A stretch of 64,000 bases of DNA from Rhodamnia argentea (Eukaryota > Streptophyta > Magnoliopsida > Myrtales > Myrtaceae). Below, piece after piece: positions 24,569-36,798 of the stretch. The position numbers were made by a program, and so were the translations under genes. Where the stretch lies: assembly GCF_020921035.1 (NCBI RefSeq), contig NC_063155.1, positions 25,103,294 to 25,167,293 on the forward strand, read 5' to 3'. The notes under the pieces are model-generated. The model searched no databases. It was not told where the DNA came from and saw only the letters and a list, made by a program, of their open reading frames with translations. Positions within the stretch are counted from its first letter, which is position 1; the number at the start of each line of letters is the position of its first letter.

Positions 24569-24963
24569 TGTAACGATTCGGTCCGACGAGGATGAGAAGT
24601 GGTTGTCGGGATTAAAGGGCCTAAATAAGGAGCGGCTCCTATCAAGCTTCCGGGATGACAAAGGAGACAGAAATAAATAGAATTGCGCACCGAATAGGAA
24701 TAGAGCAATTCTGAAATATATATGTGAAAAACTAAAATTGACTCACGGAAACGTCTTTTGACGTAACGGCAATACTTAACTTTGAAACTTCAAAGTTAAG
24801 GGTGCTCAGGTGGGAGCACTCCTAAAATGGATAACCTCTTGGGAAAGTGCTTACAAGTACGCTAAAGGAAAAAAACTGTGAGACTCGGTATGGGATGGTC
24901 TAAAGTGGGCAATATCTCAATAAGTTAATCAAGGATGTCACAATAATCTTTTGGTACCAGAGC
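24569..24963 (+). repeat. Possible LTR end plus tRNA-Met primer-binding site
   Basis: TGGTACCAGAGC at 24952-24963 is one base off the usual plant retrotransposon primer-binding site complementary to initiator tRNA-Met. It follows TCTAAAGTGGGCAATATC...GATGTCACA, a pattern often seen at the end of plant LTRs. A candidate LTR would run from TGTAACGATTC at 24569 to TGTCACA at 24942 (374 bp). No coding domain follows and no second LTR was found, so this is a fragment at best. Confidence 0.35.
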
Positions 24964-25880
24964 TTAGGTGAAGATCTTTTATTAGGTAAAATTTATGAGA
25001 CGCTGTGAGATTGTGTTTTAGTTTATAACGTGTTAGTCTTTTGTTCAGTACTAGGATGTATATTTCATTTTGATATTAAACGTTTGTTGATCTTCACAGC
25101 ATATTTCGTTTTGTAAAGTACATCAATGGCAAGTGAGTTCTCACCTTCTGATACTAGGAATTTATTTGAAGGTTATCGAGGTGAGGTTTTGACAAAGAGA
25201 TGAAGATGATCATTATGATCAAAGTCTTGGCTCGCTGAACGTAAGGACGCCCCACCAATCCATCACTCAAACTTATTTAGCTATGGATTATTAGAGTTGA
25301 TGTTAGTGGATTATACTCATGTCGCTATGATTAGAACCCCGATGAGGGATTGAGTATGCATACAATTGTTTGGACGTTCTTTTGGGCCAGGTCACCAGCT
25401 AATAATAGGTGGAGACTTTACTAAGAGGGGAATCTTGGTTGCCTTGTCACACCTTGTCACAAAGCGCTGTGTCATTACAATGATTTGAGATTGAATAATA
25501 AATTGATCAATGAAACGAACCATTAAAATGGTTGATCAATGAACTTGACCATTGATGTATGATTCAATATTGTTGATTTAAAAATGAGTATTTCTTATTT
25601 ATATAAAGTTTTGTTGAAATGAAACGACTCGTATTTCATTAGATATGTATGTTATGTCGTGGGTTTGGATTATGGTTTTCTAGATTACTTTATATATATG
25701 CATAGTGACCGATCAATCTGCTTAAAAGAGATGTATTACTTACTAGGTTGCGCTTGCTCATTCCAATCTTTTTTAGGTTTTTCGGCTAGCGAAAAGTAGA
25801 ATGATAGCAATATCGACGGGAACCTTGGTAGCTATTGTTTTGGTTTTTGTTTGGACATTAATACAGTTGAGATAGTTGGA

Positions 25881-25956
25881 TACATACATACATACATACA
25901 TACATACATACATACATACATACATACATACATAGACACACACACACACACACACA
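25881..25956. repeat. (CATA)n and (CA)n compound microsatellite
   Basis: About 13 tandem CATA units are followed, after TAGA, by about ten CA units. It is a simple-sequence repeat likely to vary in length. Confidence 0.95.
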
Positions 25957-26267
25957 TTGATATCATGTTTGGGTTTGAGGCTGCGTCCTTCGGGTGAAAG
26001 GACGGTCGTGTGACAATCCCCTACTTTTTTGGGTTTCGAGGTGTGATACTCACACCGTCAACAATCTCATTGCTTGTGATGAAAGCTCAACAATGCATCG
26101 AACTCTCTCTCGTTGCTATTGATGAGTTAGCCGTTAAAAGTGTCGGGATCTACAGAAAGGTAATTCACTCCTTCAAATATAGTCTCGCCATTGGAATCTC
26201 TAGAATGGCAGCCGGATACCAATGAGATGTTGATGACAATACATGCCTAGAGCTTGTTAAGATCTGG

Positions 26268-26270
<3 letters not shown>

Positions 26271-26304
<34 letters not shown>
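26271..26304. repeat. (GA)n microsatellite
   Basis: Seventeen GA units in a row in intergenic DNA. Confidence 0.95.
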
Positions 26305-26306
<2 letters not shown>

Positions 26307-27281
26307 TGGGGGGGTGCTTTCGACGGAAACGATCACGAAGGACAGTCAAACAGATTGATTATGGCGGAGACGTGAAATTTTTACCCCACGCTTGTAAGAT
26401 TTAATTTCAACGGTATGATGAGATGCAGTTGAATTGGATAGTCTAAATGTCATATACTAACTAGATCTAGATGCAACTATTCAAATGAATAGAATGCAAA
26501 TGTATACCAGCTTATCCAAATCTCGTTTCATCAAGATAGATAATGGCAATTCGTCCAAAAAAAGAAAAAGAAAAACAAAGATAGATAATGGCGACAATCG
26601 CAGGACAAGATGGTCTTTTTCTTATATCAATCGACGAAAGAATCTCGCACCAATTTGAAAAAAAGAAAAGGAAAGAAAAGAAAGATACGTACTCCTCGGA
26701 TTCAGGAGGATGGGCTCTCCTGGTCGAATCCTGAAAAGTCAACGCACGGATATTCGCAACTTGTGGCGGGTCCGCCTAAACACGACCTTTCCTTTCCCTC
26801 TCGGGCGGGGCGTAGAACTTGGAGATTCACGTCACCTCAGCCATTGAATGTCGAGCCACATTTCAGTTCATCACTACGCTACCCGTCGTTCGTGCCTCTC
26901 GCATTATTATTATTATTTTTTTTTTTGGTCCAAGCCTCTCGCATTATTTACTCGTTTAAAAATGGGGAAAAAGATCCTCAAGTTGCCCTCGACCAGAAGA
27001 ACAGTGAGACTCGGCGATTTTGTTGACCTCCTCCTTCTTTCGTTCCCCCGAAGAGGCATCGATCTCAGCTCTCACTTCTTCGAGTCCCGCACGCACGTGC
27101 GGAACCCCAAATGCTGGTGTCGTGTGGTGTGGATGCCCACCATGTTGAAGCACGACAGTGGCTGTTTTCCCATCTTCTTCTTCTTCTTCAAAATGAGCAT
27201 GGCGTGCACTCTTCTGCAATAGCCCGAGCTGAGGACAAAAAGTTGCCAAAATTTTGAAGGCTACCTCACCTCACCTCACCG

Positions 27282-27301
27282 TATATACTTTCTTCCAAAG
27301 T

Positions 27302-27336
<35 letters not shown>
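27282..27336 (+). promoter_or_regulatory. NRT2 core promoter: TATA box and GA tract
   Basis: TATATA at 27282-27287 lies 64 bases before the NRT2 start codon. The expected transcription start, about 30 bases downstream, falls in a pure GA tract (27305-27336). GA tracts of this kind are bound by plant BBR/BPC factors; binding here is inference. Confidence 0.5.
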
Positions 27337-27339
<3 letters not shown>

Positions 27340-27350
27340 CAACAGTTGAG

Positions 27351-29085
27351 ATGGATTCTCCCCCGCCCCAGAAGTTCCCACTCCCGGTGGACTCGGAGCA
27401 CAAGGCCACCGAGTTCCGCCTCTTCTCCGCCGCCAAGCCCCACATGCGGGCCTTCCACCTCTCCTGGGTCTCCTTCTTCGCCTGCTTCGTCTCCACCTTC
27501 GCCGCCCCTCCCCTCATTCCCATCATCCGCGACGACCTCAACCTCACCGCCACAGATATTGGCAACGCCGGCATCGCCTCTGTCTCCGGCGCCGTCTTCG
27601 CCCGCGTCGCCATGGGCTCCGCCTGCGACCTCTTCGGCCCCCGCCTCGCCTCCGCTTCCCTCATTCTCCTCACCGCCCCCGCCGTCTTCTGCATGTCCCT
27701 CGCCTCCTCTCCCGCCTCCTTCCTCGTCCTCCGTTTCCTCATCGGCTTCTCCCTCGCCACCTTCGTCTCCACCCAGTTCTGGATGAGCTCCATGTTCTCC
27801 CCCAACGTCGTTGGCACCGCCAACGGCATGGCCGGGGGATGGGGCAACCTCGGCGGCGGCGCCACGCAGCTCATCATGCCCTTCGTGTTCGCCATCATCC
27901 GCGACCTCGGCGCCATCAAGTTCACCGCGTGGAGGATCGCCTTCTTCATCCCCGCCCTGTTCCAGACCCTGTCAGCCTTCGCCGTCATCCTCTTCGGCCA
28001 GGACATGCCGGACGGCAACTTCAAGGAGCTCGAGAAGGAAGGGGACAAACCCGAGGACGAGTTCTCGAAGGTGCTCTACCACGGCGTCACCAACTACAGA
28101 GGGTGGATACTGGCGTTGACCTACGGGTACTGCTTCGGGGTGGAGTTGACCACCGACAACATCATCGCCGAGTACTTCTACGACAGGTTCGACCTGAACC
28201 TGCACACGGCGGGGATGGTTGCGGCGAGCTTCGGGCTGGCGAACCTGTTCTCGAGGCCGATGGGCGGCGTGATCTCGGACGTGGTGGGGAAGAGGTTCGG
28301 GATGAGGGGGCGGCTGTGGACGCTGTGGGCGGTGCAGACAATAGGAGGCGTACTGTGCGTGATCCTGGGCCGGGTCGGGTCGTTGGGCGCCTCCATTGCG
28401 GTCATGATCGGCTTCTCTATCTTCTGCCAGGCGGCTTGCGGGCTCACTTTTGGTGTGGTTCCCTTCGTCTCCCGGAGGTAAGACTTTTCTCATTTTTCAC
28501 TTTTTTTTTATACTATTTTAAGAATAACATGGCTCCGTTCGTGTTAATTCGTGTCCACGTATAAAATTAGGCGAATCGTATCATGTCGTATTCAAGATTT
28601 ATCTCGTGTCATGTAAACGGGTCGTGTCCAACATTGCTAGTAGCCCTGTTCGACTCCTTGCTTTAATTCATCAGAAAGAGACTTCCTTAATCTTTTTTAG
28701 GTCGCTGGGGTTGATCTCGGGAATGACCGGAGGAGGGGGCAACGTCGGAGCCGTCCTGACCCAACTCATATTCTTCAAGGGGTCGAGGTACTCGAAGGAG
28801 ACGGGAATAACTCTGATGGGCGTCATGATCATATGCTGCTCCCTGCCGATCGCCTTGATATACTTCCCACAGTGGGGTGGCATGTTCTGCAGCCCGTCCG
28901 CGGGGAATGGCCGGACCGAGGAGGACTACTACTTGTCGGAGTGGAGCGTCAAGGAGCAGGAGAGCGGCTTCCATCAGGCGAGCGCAAAGTTCGCGGACAA
29001 TAGCCGGAGGGAGAGGGGCCGGAGATTGGTGGCCTCCGCTGATACAAGTCCAGATGCCGAGAGCCATCCTCCGGTGCGGGTCTAG
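27351..29085 (+). CDS. NRT2: High-affinity nitrate transporter, NRT2 family
   Basis: Two exons, 27351-28477 and 28701-29085, give 503 residues. It is a major-facilitator nitrate/proton symporter of the plasma membrane, with about 12 membrane spans. Visible marks are the MFS signature [10 protein letters not shown] (about residues 87-96), nitrate signature [12 protein letters not shown] (about 160-171), and the second nitrate signature [12 protein letters not shown] (about 386-397), which starts right after the intron. The C-terminal tail keeps WGGMFCSPS and the YYLSEW and [11 protein letters not shown] motifs typical of NRT2.1-like proteins, but is about 25 residues shorter than the usual 530. 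Family members normally need the partner NAR2/NRT3, not present here. Coding GC content is very high compared with flanks. The single intron phase (split Arg codon) is clean GT-AG. Confidence 0.96.
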
Positions 29086-30394
29086 AGCCTGCGTAGGTTG
29101 AATGCGAGGTTCTCGTCCAATGAATGAAGTTGTTAGAGTCTGATGACCTCCATCTGTGTGAGCTGTGGCCCAAAAAGTCACCCTTGTCGCTGCACATGCA
29201 GCTCTGGCACAATTCCGTAGATCTTCTCAAACATAATTTGTTGTGATATATCTATCTAAATCAATCACCAAAACTTTTTTTTGGGTCGAACAATCACCAA
29301 AAATTTTTTTTGGTCGAAACAATCACCAAATTGAATGATAATGATTTTAAAGCAAATTCAAATATCCCTATAACGTGTTTGTGTCTCGCGGTGAGGTCAG
29401 TCAATTGATGTAAACATCGTCCATTGCAATTACTTTGAAATTTTATCTCGTCAACATGTCATTGTGCTCGTGATTGATTTTCATTGATAATGAAAAACGA
29501 AGAACGCGTAAAAAAAAAAAAAACATATCATTGGGGATTTCGTAAGAAGAAAAATAGTACGGCGCTACAGTTCAATGTAAGCATGAAAAAGAAATATTTT
29601 GAAAATGATTCTCGAATTTCGATCTTTTATATTGCTGGAAATACACTAAATCAATGGAAAATGTTTCATTAATAATAACAACTCGCACCTAAACATTTTG
29701 GTAGGTAAAAACTTCTTTTGTTAACTTATCTTTTGAAGTGATATAAACGATAAAGGTTTGTAAAATCTTTTCTATATGTAAACACTGGCCCCACCCACAG
29801 CAAAATTTGCAACTACAATACTCATAATTGCAATTTGCAACAATACATAAGCCGGAAGCTTGTCGAAACGGAAGGCCCAATACGCCCAAAAGGGAACAAA
29901 GGACATAACCAATAATCTCCAATTCATCAGGGCCGAAAGAGAAGTGTCCAAAGTCCACTAACGACTGCCCTACATTAGATCATTTTACAATGAAAACCTC
30001 TTTTAATTGTTAATATATAAACATTTGCGTACATTCTAATCTTCATAATGCTACGGTCAAATTTTGTTGTACACCATGTAATTGACTTTTGCTACCGAAA
30101 GATGCACGATGGAACACAAAAAATAAGATTTTCCTTATAAATTGTTTTAAGTCATGCAATAACTATGTGGTAGGACAATTTGAATATATATAGAAAAGTT
30201 CACTTTTGCATAGCAATGCATTCAATGTTAATGCGAATTAATACTAAAATATTTTCTTTTTTCTGCAAAACCTTTAAGGGAAAAATATATCGAGATATCG
30301 ACAAGTTACAAGTGTTTCGTTTTGCTAATAATCTCAAGGTATAAGTTATAACATCAGCTCTACGAGAATGATAAAATATTCATTTGCTTACAAA
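29086..30394. other. Intergenic after NRT2
   Basis: NRT2 3' region, then AT-rich DNA. Near 29280-29330 there is a short imperfect tandem of CAATCACCAAA. An open frame on the minus strand at 29689-29958 reads unusually smoothly but has no recognisable domain. No gene is supported. Confidence 0.45.
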
Positions 30395-30890
30395 CGCTAC
30401 AAAAAAAACAAGGATTTAGTCACAAAAAATTAGCGACAAAAATAATTCGTCGCTAATTTGTGACGAAACTAGCAACGAAAAAAACATTCGTCGTTATTTG
30501 TGATGAAAATAGCAACTAAAAAATTTGTTACTAATTAGCAACGAAAATAGCGATGAATAGTTTTTCATCGCTAATTTACGACGAAATTTGCGAGGAATAA
30601 CTTTTTTGTCGCTAAATTAGCAACGAAAGAGCTACTCGTCGCAAAATTAGCGACAAAAAAGTTATTTCTCGCAAAATTACAGATATTGGTATAGCGATGA
30701 ATCACATTTTTGTCACTAAATTAGCGACGAAAACCACGTTCGTCGGAAATTTTATCACGAAAATGGAATTTCGTTGCAGATTTTCGTCGCTAAATTAGCG
30801 ACGAACACCAATTTTCATTGCTAATTTTCCCTTCCCGCTCCTCTTAAAACATGGCGCTCCTGTTAAAATTTTCCCTTCCCCGCTCTTGTC

Positions 30891-31116
30891 TATAAAGCTC
30901 CCCACCCCCCCTTCTGTCATTCCACTCACCACTCCCTCTCTCTTCTCTCCCCATTGGCAAAGAAAAATGCCTGCTGCTCTCCGAACTTTGGAGTCTCTTT
31001 CAATGTCTCTCCCAACCACCCCCGGAAGAAGCCATCTTTCTTGCCCGAAACTTTGCTTTCATCGCCCCCTTCAGCGGACTTTCTCACTCTTTCCCTCCTC
31101 TATAAACACACACCCT

Positions 31117-31164
<48 letters not shown>

Positions 31165-31373
31165 TCACTAGTTTTGCTCCCTCTCTCTAGAACCCAGCAA
31201 CGGCCTCGGCCCCGGCTTCCCACGCCACCGCCGCGCATACCCTCTTGGAGAGACCCTTCATTTCCTCGAGGCCGCTCCAAAATTCACAGCTTTCGGCCTC
31301 CGGGATCCCGAGGGCCGGATCCTTGAAGGCCCTCCGGGTGAAGTGCTCCATCACCGCGGCGGCGCCTATGTAG
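30891..31373 (+). pseudogene. Captured 5' gene end: promoter, CT-rich leader and transit-peptide exon
   Basis: Inside the CACTA-like element, TATAAAG (30891-30897) is followed by a pyrimidine-rich leader with a CT tract (31121-31158). From 31200 a 57-codon frame runs to a stop at 31371-31373. Its first codon is ACG in a context (CAGCAACGGCC) that would be a good start if ATG. The peptide is rich in Ser, Ala and Arg, poor in acids, and contains SLKALRVKCS, like a chloroplast transit peptide and its cleavage site. I infer capture of the first exon of a nuclear gene for a plastid protein, with the start codon lost; the parent gene is not identified. Confidence 0.45.
31121..31158. repeat. (CT)n microsatellite
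   Basis: Nineteen CT units inside the captured leader of the CACTA-like element. Confidence 0.95.
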
Positions 31374-31956
31374 CTACGAAAAAATGAAAAAAATTCACTA
31401 ATACGAAAAAACGACTTTTTTGCAACGAATTTAGCCACGAAAAGTTCGGCAAAATTCGTCGCTAATTGATTTTTGCGATGAATTTTGCCACGAAAAAAAT
31501 TGGTGGCTAACACAGTGTCGCAAAATTTAGTGACGAAAATTTGACTTTTCGTCGCTAAATTTAGCTATGAAAATCCTAATTCGTCGCTAAATTTTAGTGA
31601 CGAAAACACATTTCGTCGCTAAATTTAGTGACAAAAAATTTATTTCGTCGCTAAATTTAGTGATCAAATTTTCTTTCATCGCAAAAATTTAGCGACGAAA
31701 ATATGATTTCGTTGCTAAATTTAGCGACAAAAATCTGATTTCGTCGCTAAATTTAGCGACAAACTTAGCTACAAAATCTATTTTCGTCAGTAAATTTAGC
31801 AACGAAAATTCAAATTTTCATCTCTAAATTTTGTGACGCCGGATTAGCGATGAATTTTTTTTCGTGGCAAAATTCGTCTAAAAAATCAATTAGCGACGGA
31901 TTTTGCTGAATTTTTTGTGGCAAAATTCGTCGCTAAAATGTCGTTTTTTTGTAGTG

Positions 31957-32536
31957 AAATTAAAGTAAATTTGGCTCTATTACGCATGACACGTGTTATG
32001 TCGTAGAGACGAAAAATCTACAAGTACATCTACATAATCCTTTCAACAGAAAATTGAGTTTGTTCCTCATAATATAATGTAAAAGAATTTATCAACACTA
32101 TGCAAAACAATATTAATACATAAATTTATCAATAGCTAGAAATTTATTTGTATTCCACACATTTTGTTAAGCGACGTTAGTAAAATTAGTGATTCAATGA
32201 GGTCCCACTCCAAATATTCCCTCAACTTCGGGATTCGTGTGTGAAGGTGATAGCAAAATATTGTAGGAATGAGCATGGTTTCAGAGTAGAGCTTATGATC
32301 TAGAATCGAACCGGTGGGGATCCTATTGCAAGAGATAGGTTCTAACTAGGTGAAACTTGCAACCCGCAACAAGTTTTTATTTTTCTTAGCATATATCTTC
32401 GCGGGATCTTACGGTATTCCATAACGTCCAATGATAATATATGGAACCATTAGTCCGAATTTTCATTTCTATTGATATTTATAACTGAGATTTTTATTTT
32501 GTTAATTTTGCATATTTATTCGTGTGTCTAAATATG
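31957..32536. other. Short AT-rich spacer between two transposons
   Basis: AT-rich sequence between the CACTA-like element and the 3.4-kb LTR-like element. Nothing further is seen in it. Confidence 0.5.
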
Positions 32537-35500
32537 TGTCACATCCGAATTTTATTCGTGCTTTATAATATTTAAGATATTAAGCTAGCGAGAGTTATTG
32601 AGGAATAAAATTAATATAGTAAATGTCAATGGAGATCGATACGTATTCGGGATACTAAAATCTAAACTTAATAAAATTTTAACAATGAATATTATTCGAT
32701 GCGTATTCAGGAGCGTATTGATCTCCATTGACATTTACTATACTAATTTTATTCGTACTTTACAATATTTAAGATATTAAGTTAGCGAAAGTTATTGAGG
32801 AATAAAAGTATAGTAAATATCAATGGAGATCGATACGCTCCCGAATACGTATTGAATAACTCTCATTGTTAAAATTTTACTAAGTTTAGATATATCTAGT
32901 ATTCTATACCTTTTGTTAATAATTTTAGTAATTTCAAAATAATTTCCTGATTTATCGGCATTTCAAACGGATGTCAATTTCCCTGTTTATTTACCACAAT
33001 GCAAAACATCTACTTAAAATAACCTCATATCTCAATCTTTTATCATAAATCATGACATTTGTCACCTCCCTAGTTTAATAAGTGGCATAATTTCTACCTA
33101 GTTAATTGCCACATGCCCTAATTGGATCCACTAAACATGGCCTTGATGATATCATGCATGACATAATCCTTTTAACCATAGTAAATTTATATCTACTATT
33201 AACCCTAGTTAAAAGACATGATTATTTTTAAGTCTAGATGATTAATGTGACTTGAAGTCACTCTTCAATATGAAATAATTGTAGAAGACAAGAAAATAAA
33301 TGTACTTTTTCTCTTCATTTCCTACGCGAACCTTCTTCATCTACTTAAAATTTTCTACTTCAAAGCTCTTTTAAGACAAAAAAAAGTTGCAAACGCTTAC
33401 TTTTAATCTAGTGTCTCACAAGATATACTCATGGACTTTATTTTCTCTTCAAGATATCTTTGTTGTTTTTCTAAAGAATAAGAGTTGTTAATATTTACTT
33501 GACTTCAAGGTGATTAAGGGCTTGCTTTGATGAAGATTAACTCAAAGGCAAGTGAAAACCCTGAGAATTAAACTAGAATGATCTATTTGATACTCCTCAG
33601 CTTGGTTGATTGGTTGTTTGTTCATTAGGTTAGATTTTATTCTATGTGTGATTAAGTTTCACTAGCTGTATATTAAGTTCTTGTGATAGTTAGACTTTAA
33701 TTTAAAAGCTTCCTAATTGTTTTGGATGTCTTTGTGAGATTACTAAATGGTTTTGGTGCATTTTGAATGGAAAAGGTATGAAAATGGTGAAACTAGGCAA
33801 AATAAGGGTATTTTGGCAATTTTGGAAAATTTCGGGGGTAATTTCGAAATTTACGGAAGTGAGAGTGGGCTATTAACATGATAATTTAATGAGTTTTAGT
33901 GTTAATTAGTGGATCATTAAATAATATTTACTAGAGGAAACAAAACCGGTAAAAAAAATGAGTTTAGAAGCTTCAAGGGCAAATTTGTAACTTCACCAAG
34001 ATGGAGGACGAATATACAAATACTGAAAGTTCTGGGGACTGTTCACAACTTGTGGACTCTTATTAAGATAGGTGATTAAGTTAATTGTTAGAGATAGCTG
34101 CTTACTTTAAACAATGTGTTTAACTATGCAAAATTGGATTACATTGTATTGATTAATTTAAAGTGGACTGTCTTGGTAATTTCGTAAAATATGTGGTGCA
34201 TTTAGAGTGTAAATAATATGTTAGTAGGTCTTAGATAACAAAAGAATAGCCTTTGGTATTTCATTTATTTTATATGGCTTGATTGCATGAAAATCAAAAT
34301 CTAGGGGAGATAATACAAAATGAGAGGTTTTATTAGGAAAATAATCTAATTCTAAAAGTTTGGAATCGGTGATCATTCTTCGTATTTGTGGTAAAAGTGA
34401 GCTTAAACAAGGGAAATTTAAAGAATAGAATAAAAACATACATGAATTATTTAAATTATGGAGTAGTTGTATCTGATGTTAAATATGTATCCATAATTAA
34501 AGACTTGGAAAAAATTTGCTACCCAATGATATTAGCTTAGAGAAAAGAAAAAGAAGGATTATATGAATTGCACGTAACTAATCAATTGCTATGTTATACA
34601 TGAGAAATGCCAAGAGATTAACGTCATATCGCTTGTAATTATAGTTACTGAAATATGTGTGGCATTTATGGTGTTATTATTAATTGTTGTTATATTGCCA
34701 TGTGATAAAGACCTTTGTCATGGCCTATTCGCTACCGAGCGAACTCCCTTATGTGAGTATGTGTATGAGACTCTGGAGTTAGCTAGATGTTTTACCGTAT
34801 GTTATCGTTTTCTACAAGGTTGAGATGACATGAAATTTTAGGATGACATAGCTCATTTAGTCACGGTATGACATAGTTCGTGTAACCATGGTATGATGTT
34901 AACAAATGACCATTATCACATGGATATATAGTGGTATATTCATCCTCGCTAATATAGAGGACACCCGTGATGAATGGACTAAAAGGCGTGGAAAACGGAT
35001 ATGTATGATTCCGCTCCCATGAGCTGGTGGTAATGACACCTCGTTAGTTGATGTGTCTCATGAATCGAGATTATCCTGGCCAGTGACGAATATGAATTCA
35101 TTTATGTGAATCGATGTGATATTATGTGATAATTGTCTAATATATGATACTATCCACTTAGACTTGAATGATTGATCTTATGCAATATTGTTGATATTTA
35201 TTGACATGTCATGATAGGAAATATTTCTCATGCACTTATCATAAGTTGTTATTTTGTGCTACCCTAAGCTTGTGTTGCTTGTTGTTGCGGATTGAATGGT
35301 AAGATGGTCTTCCACTTCGGAATTAAGGATTTTATTTGCTGGGCTTCAGTTAATTCCTTTATTTTTCATATATGTAGGACAACCCCTCCATCGCCACCGT
35401 TATTTGGAGCCCTAGCGCATGTAGAGTTTGCATATGAAGTTGTGGTGTTGCCCAATGTATTTTTTACATATGTTAAGTGTACTACTACGATGTGGGTCGA

Positions 35501-35918
35501 TGTGAGATTTCCAAGTGGGTTCCCCACCGATATATAGCTTGGTACACTATTTTTGAAGATTATGGGTGAGATCGCTTAGAGGTTTTGACAGTCCTCCAGA
35601 ACATGTTGTCAACAAGCCGTCGGCAAGGGAGGTGATGGACTCATAGGTACAGCTTGGTGATGTATTGGCAAGATTTTAGATCGTTAGGGGTGTAGTAAAG
35701 GGAGATAGGAAATACCAACCCTTTTCGTGGGAATGCTGTCTTTTGTGGAATGTATTACAGTGATATGATGAAGAAATAATGTAAATGACAAGTGATGCAT
35801 ATGCATGTTATTGTATGTTGTGAACGATTCTATTGCTTCCGCGTGCTCAAAATAATAAATTAGTTAAAAAAAGAAAAAAACAGAACACATGTCGTGTTTA
35901 ACATTGCGGGGCATCACA
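32537..35918. mobile_element. 3.4-kb TGT...ACA element with 5-bp duplication, probable solo LTR
   Basis: The block opens TGTCACATCC and closes GGGGCATCACA; the ends are imperfect inverted repeats with the TG...CA rule of LTRs. The identical pentamer ATATG flanks both sides (32532-32536 and 35919-35923), the duplication size made by LTR-retrotransposon integrases. No open frame longer than about 80 codons and no gag-pol motif is seen across 3,382 bp. The simplest reading is a solo LTR left by recombination of a large-LTR (probably Gypsy-type) element. A non-coding LARD-type copy is the alternative. Confidence 0.6.
32546..32880. repeat. Direct and inverted repeats inside the LTR-like element
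   Basis: A unit beginning ATTCGTGCTTTATAATATTT (about 32549-32642) recurs in the same orientation at about 32749-32836. Between them (about 32712-32748) lies an inverted copy of the unit's tail (ATCTCCATTGACATTTACTA). The first unit and the inverted copy could fold into a hairpin of roughly 30 paired bases. Confidence 0.7.
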
Positions 35919-36733
35919 ATATGAGTGTTAGTAAAGTGCATTGTAGCAGCAAATGATAATCATTAAAGGTAATGATGAATTGCAATCATTCAATTAGACA
36001 TACATTTAGAACTTGGATGTACCTTAAAATCAATCCAAAAACCTATGACATGGTAGGCTGTAGATTCTAAGATATGCATGACTGGTTTCAACTTTCAAAA
36101 AATAAGAAACTTATTCTGATACGTAAATGTTAAGTTTTAAATGAGATCTATACGAAATCTGCAATCCCTTACTTTTGAAATGTCGCATTCCTCTTGTTTA
36201 TTAAAATAAATTTGGACCGTCGATACGGCGGACGTGTTTTTCACCGTTATTAAGTCGTGCAATAATTTCTTATTCCAGCACACAGGAAAAATCTGCAAGC
36301 AATCACTACTCCGGTTGGCAGTGCCTCGAGTCCGGGTCCCACCTCCCATGTCGGCGTCGGGTGTCCCAAGTCCCATCCATCTGCCTCTGTCTCTCTGTGG
36401 TTTTGGGAATGGCACCGCGTAGAAGCTCAAAAGTCAACCTCCTTCAACCAGACGTCGTACTCCGTTTTGAGCTTCATGTTCACACTGGCCAAGCAAGACC
36501 AACAGAGAGAGAGACAAGGGGAATCTCAGTTCCCACCATCTTCTTCACCTTCTTCACCTTCTTCACCTGTTCTTTTCTCATTCCCACACACGACGAAGAC
36601 TTTGCTCTTACATCAATCGATATCTGGGCAATTCTGGGTTCCTTCATTTTCAACCCGCAAGCTGACGCTACCCCAACTCCACAATAACAGAGGAAAAGAC
36701 AGCCAAGAACCTGATAGAAGTTAGAACCCACCA

Positions 36734-36736
<3 letters not shown>
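35919..36736. other. Intergenic and CRK promoter region
   Basis: AT-rich at first, then GC-richer from about 36290 as the CRK promoter/leader is reached. A TTCACC-type trinucleotide-like run lies at 36543-36568. No gene is supported. Confidence 0.45.
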
Positions 36737-36791
<55 letters not shown>

Positions 36792-36792
36792 A
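36737..36792. repeat. (CT)n(CA)n microsatellite in the CRK leader/promoter
   Basis: About 15 CT units followed by about 13 CA units, ending 98 bases before the CRK start codon. Confidence 0.95.
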
Positions 36793-36798
36793 TTCTGC

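Larger units (their letters stand above)
23153..27281. other. Intergenic, AT-rich, with LTR-like debris and microsatellites
   Basis: No host gene is supported. It holds a probable LTR end and primer-binding site near 24952, a CATA/CA microsatellite at 25881-25956, and a GA microsatellite at 26271-26304. The last few hundred bases are the NRT2 promoter region. Confidence 0.5.
30395..31956. mobile_element. Non-autonomous CACTA-like transposon with captured gene fragment
   Basis: The left end reads CGCTACAAAAAAAAC and the right end, reverse-complemented, reads CACTACAAAAAAACG, the CACTA terminus with one base change on the left. AAA flanks it on both sides (30392-30394 and 31957-31959), fitting the 3-bp target duplication of this superfamily, although AAA is weak evidence by itself. 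Both arms (30415-30825 and 31375-31945) are built from many copies, in both orientations, of TTAGCGACGAAA-type motifs, the sub-terminal repeats expected for CACTA transposase binding. There is no transposase. The centre (about 30830-31370) is unrelated, GC-richer sequence. Confidence 0.75.

Noticed and set aside
27266-28564. Long open frames on the opposite strand and other frame of the NRT2 first exon
   Set aside because: They are by-products of very high third-position GC in NRT2 and encode repetitive Arg/Pro/Ser sequence with no domain.
29689-29958. 89-codon minus-strand frame with many cysteines
   Set aside because: Reads smoothly but has no recognisable domain, exon partners or promoter; could be part of a gene fragment, but I cannot support it.
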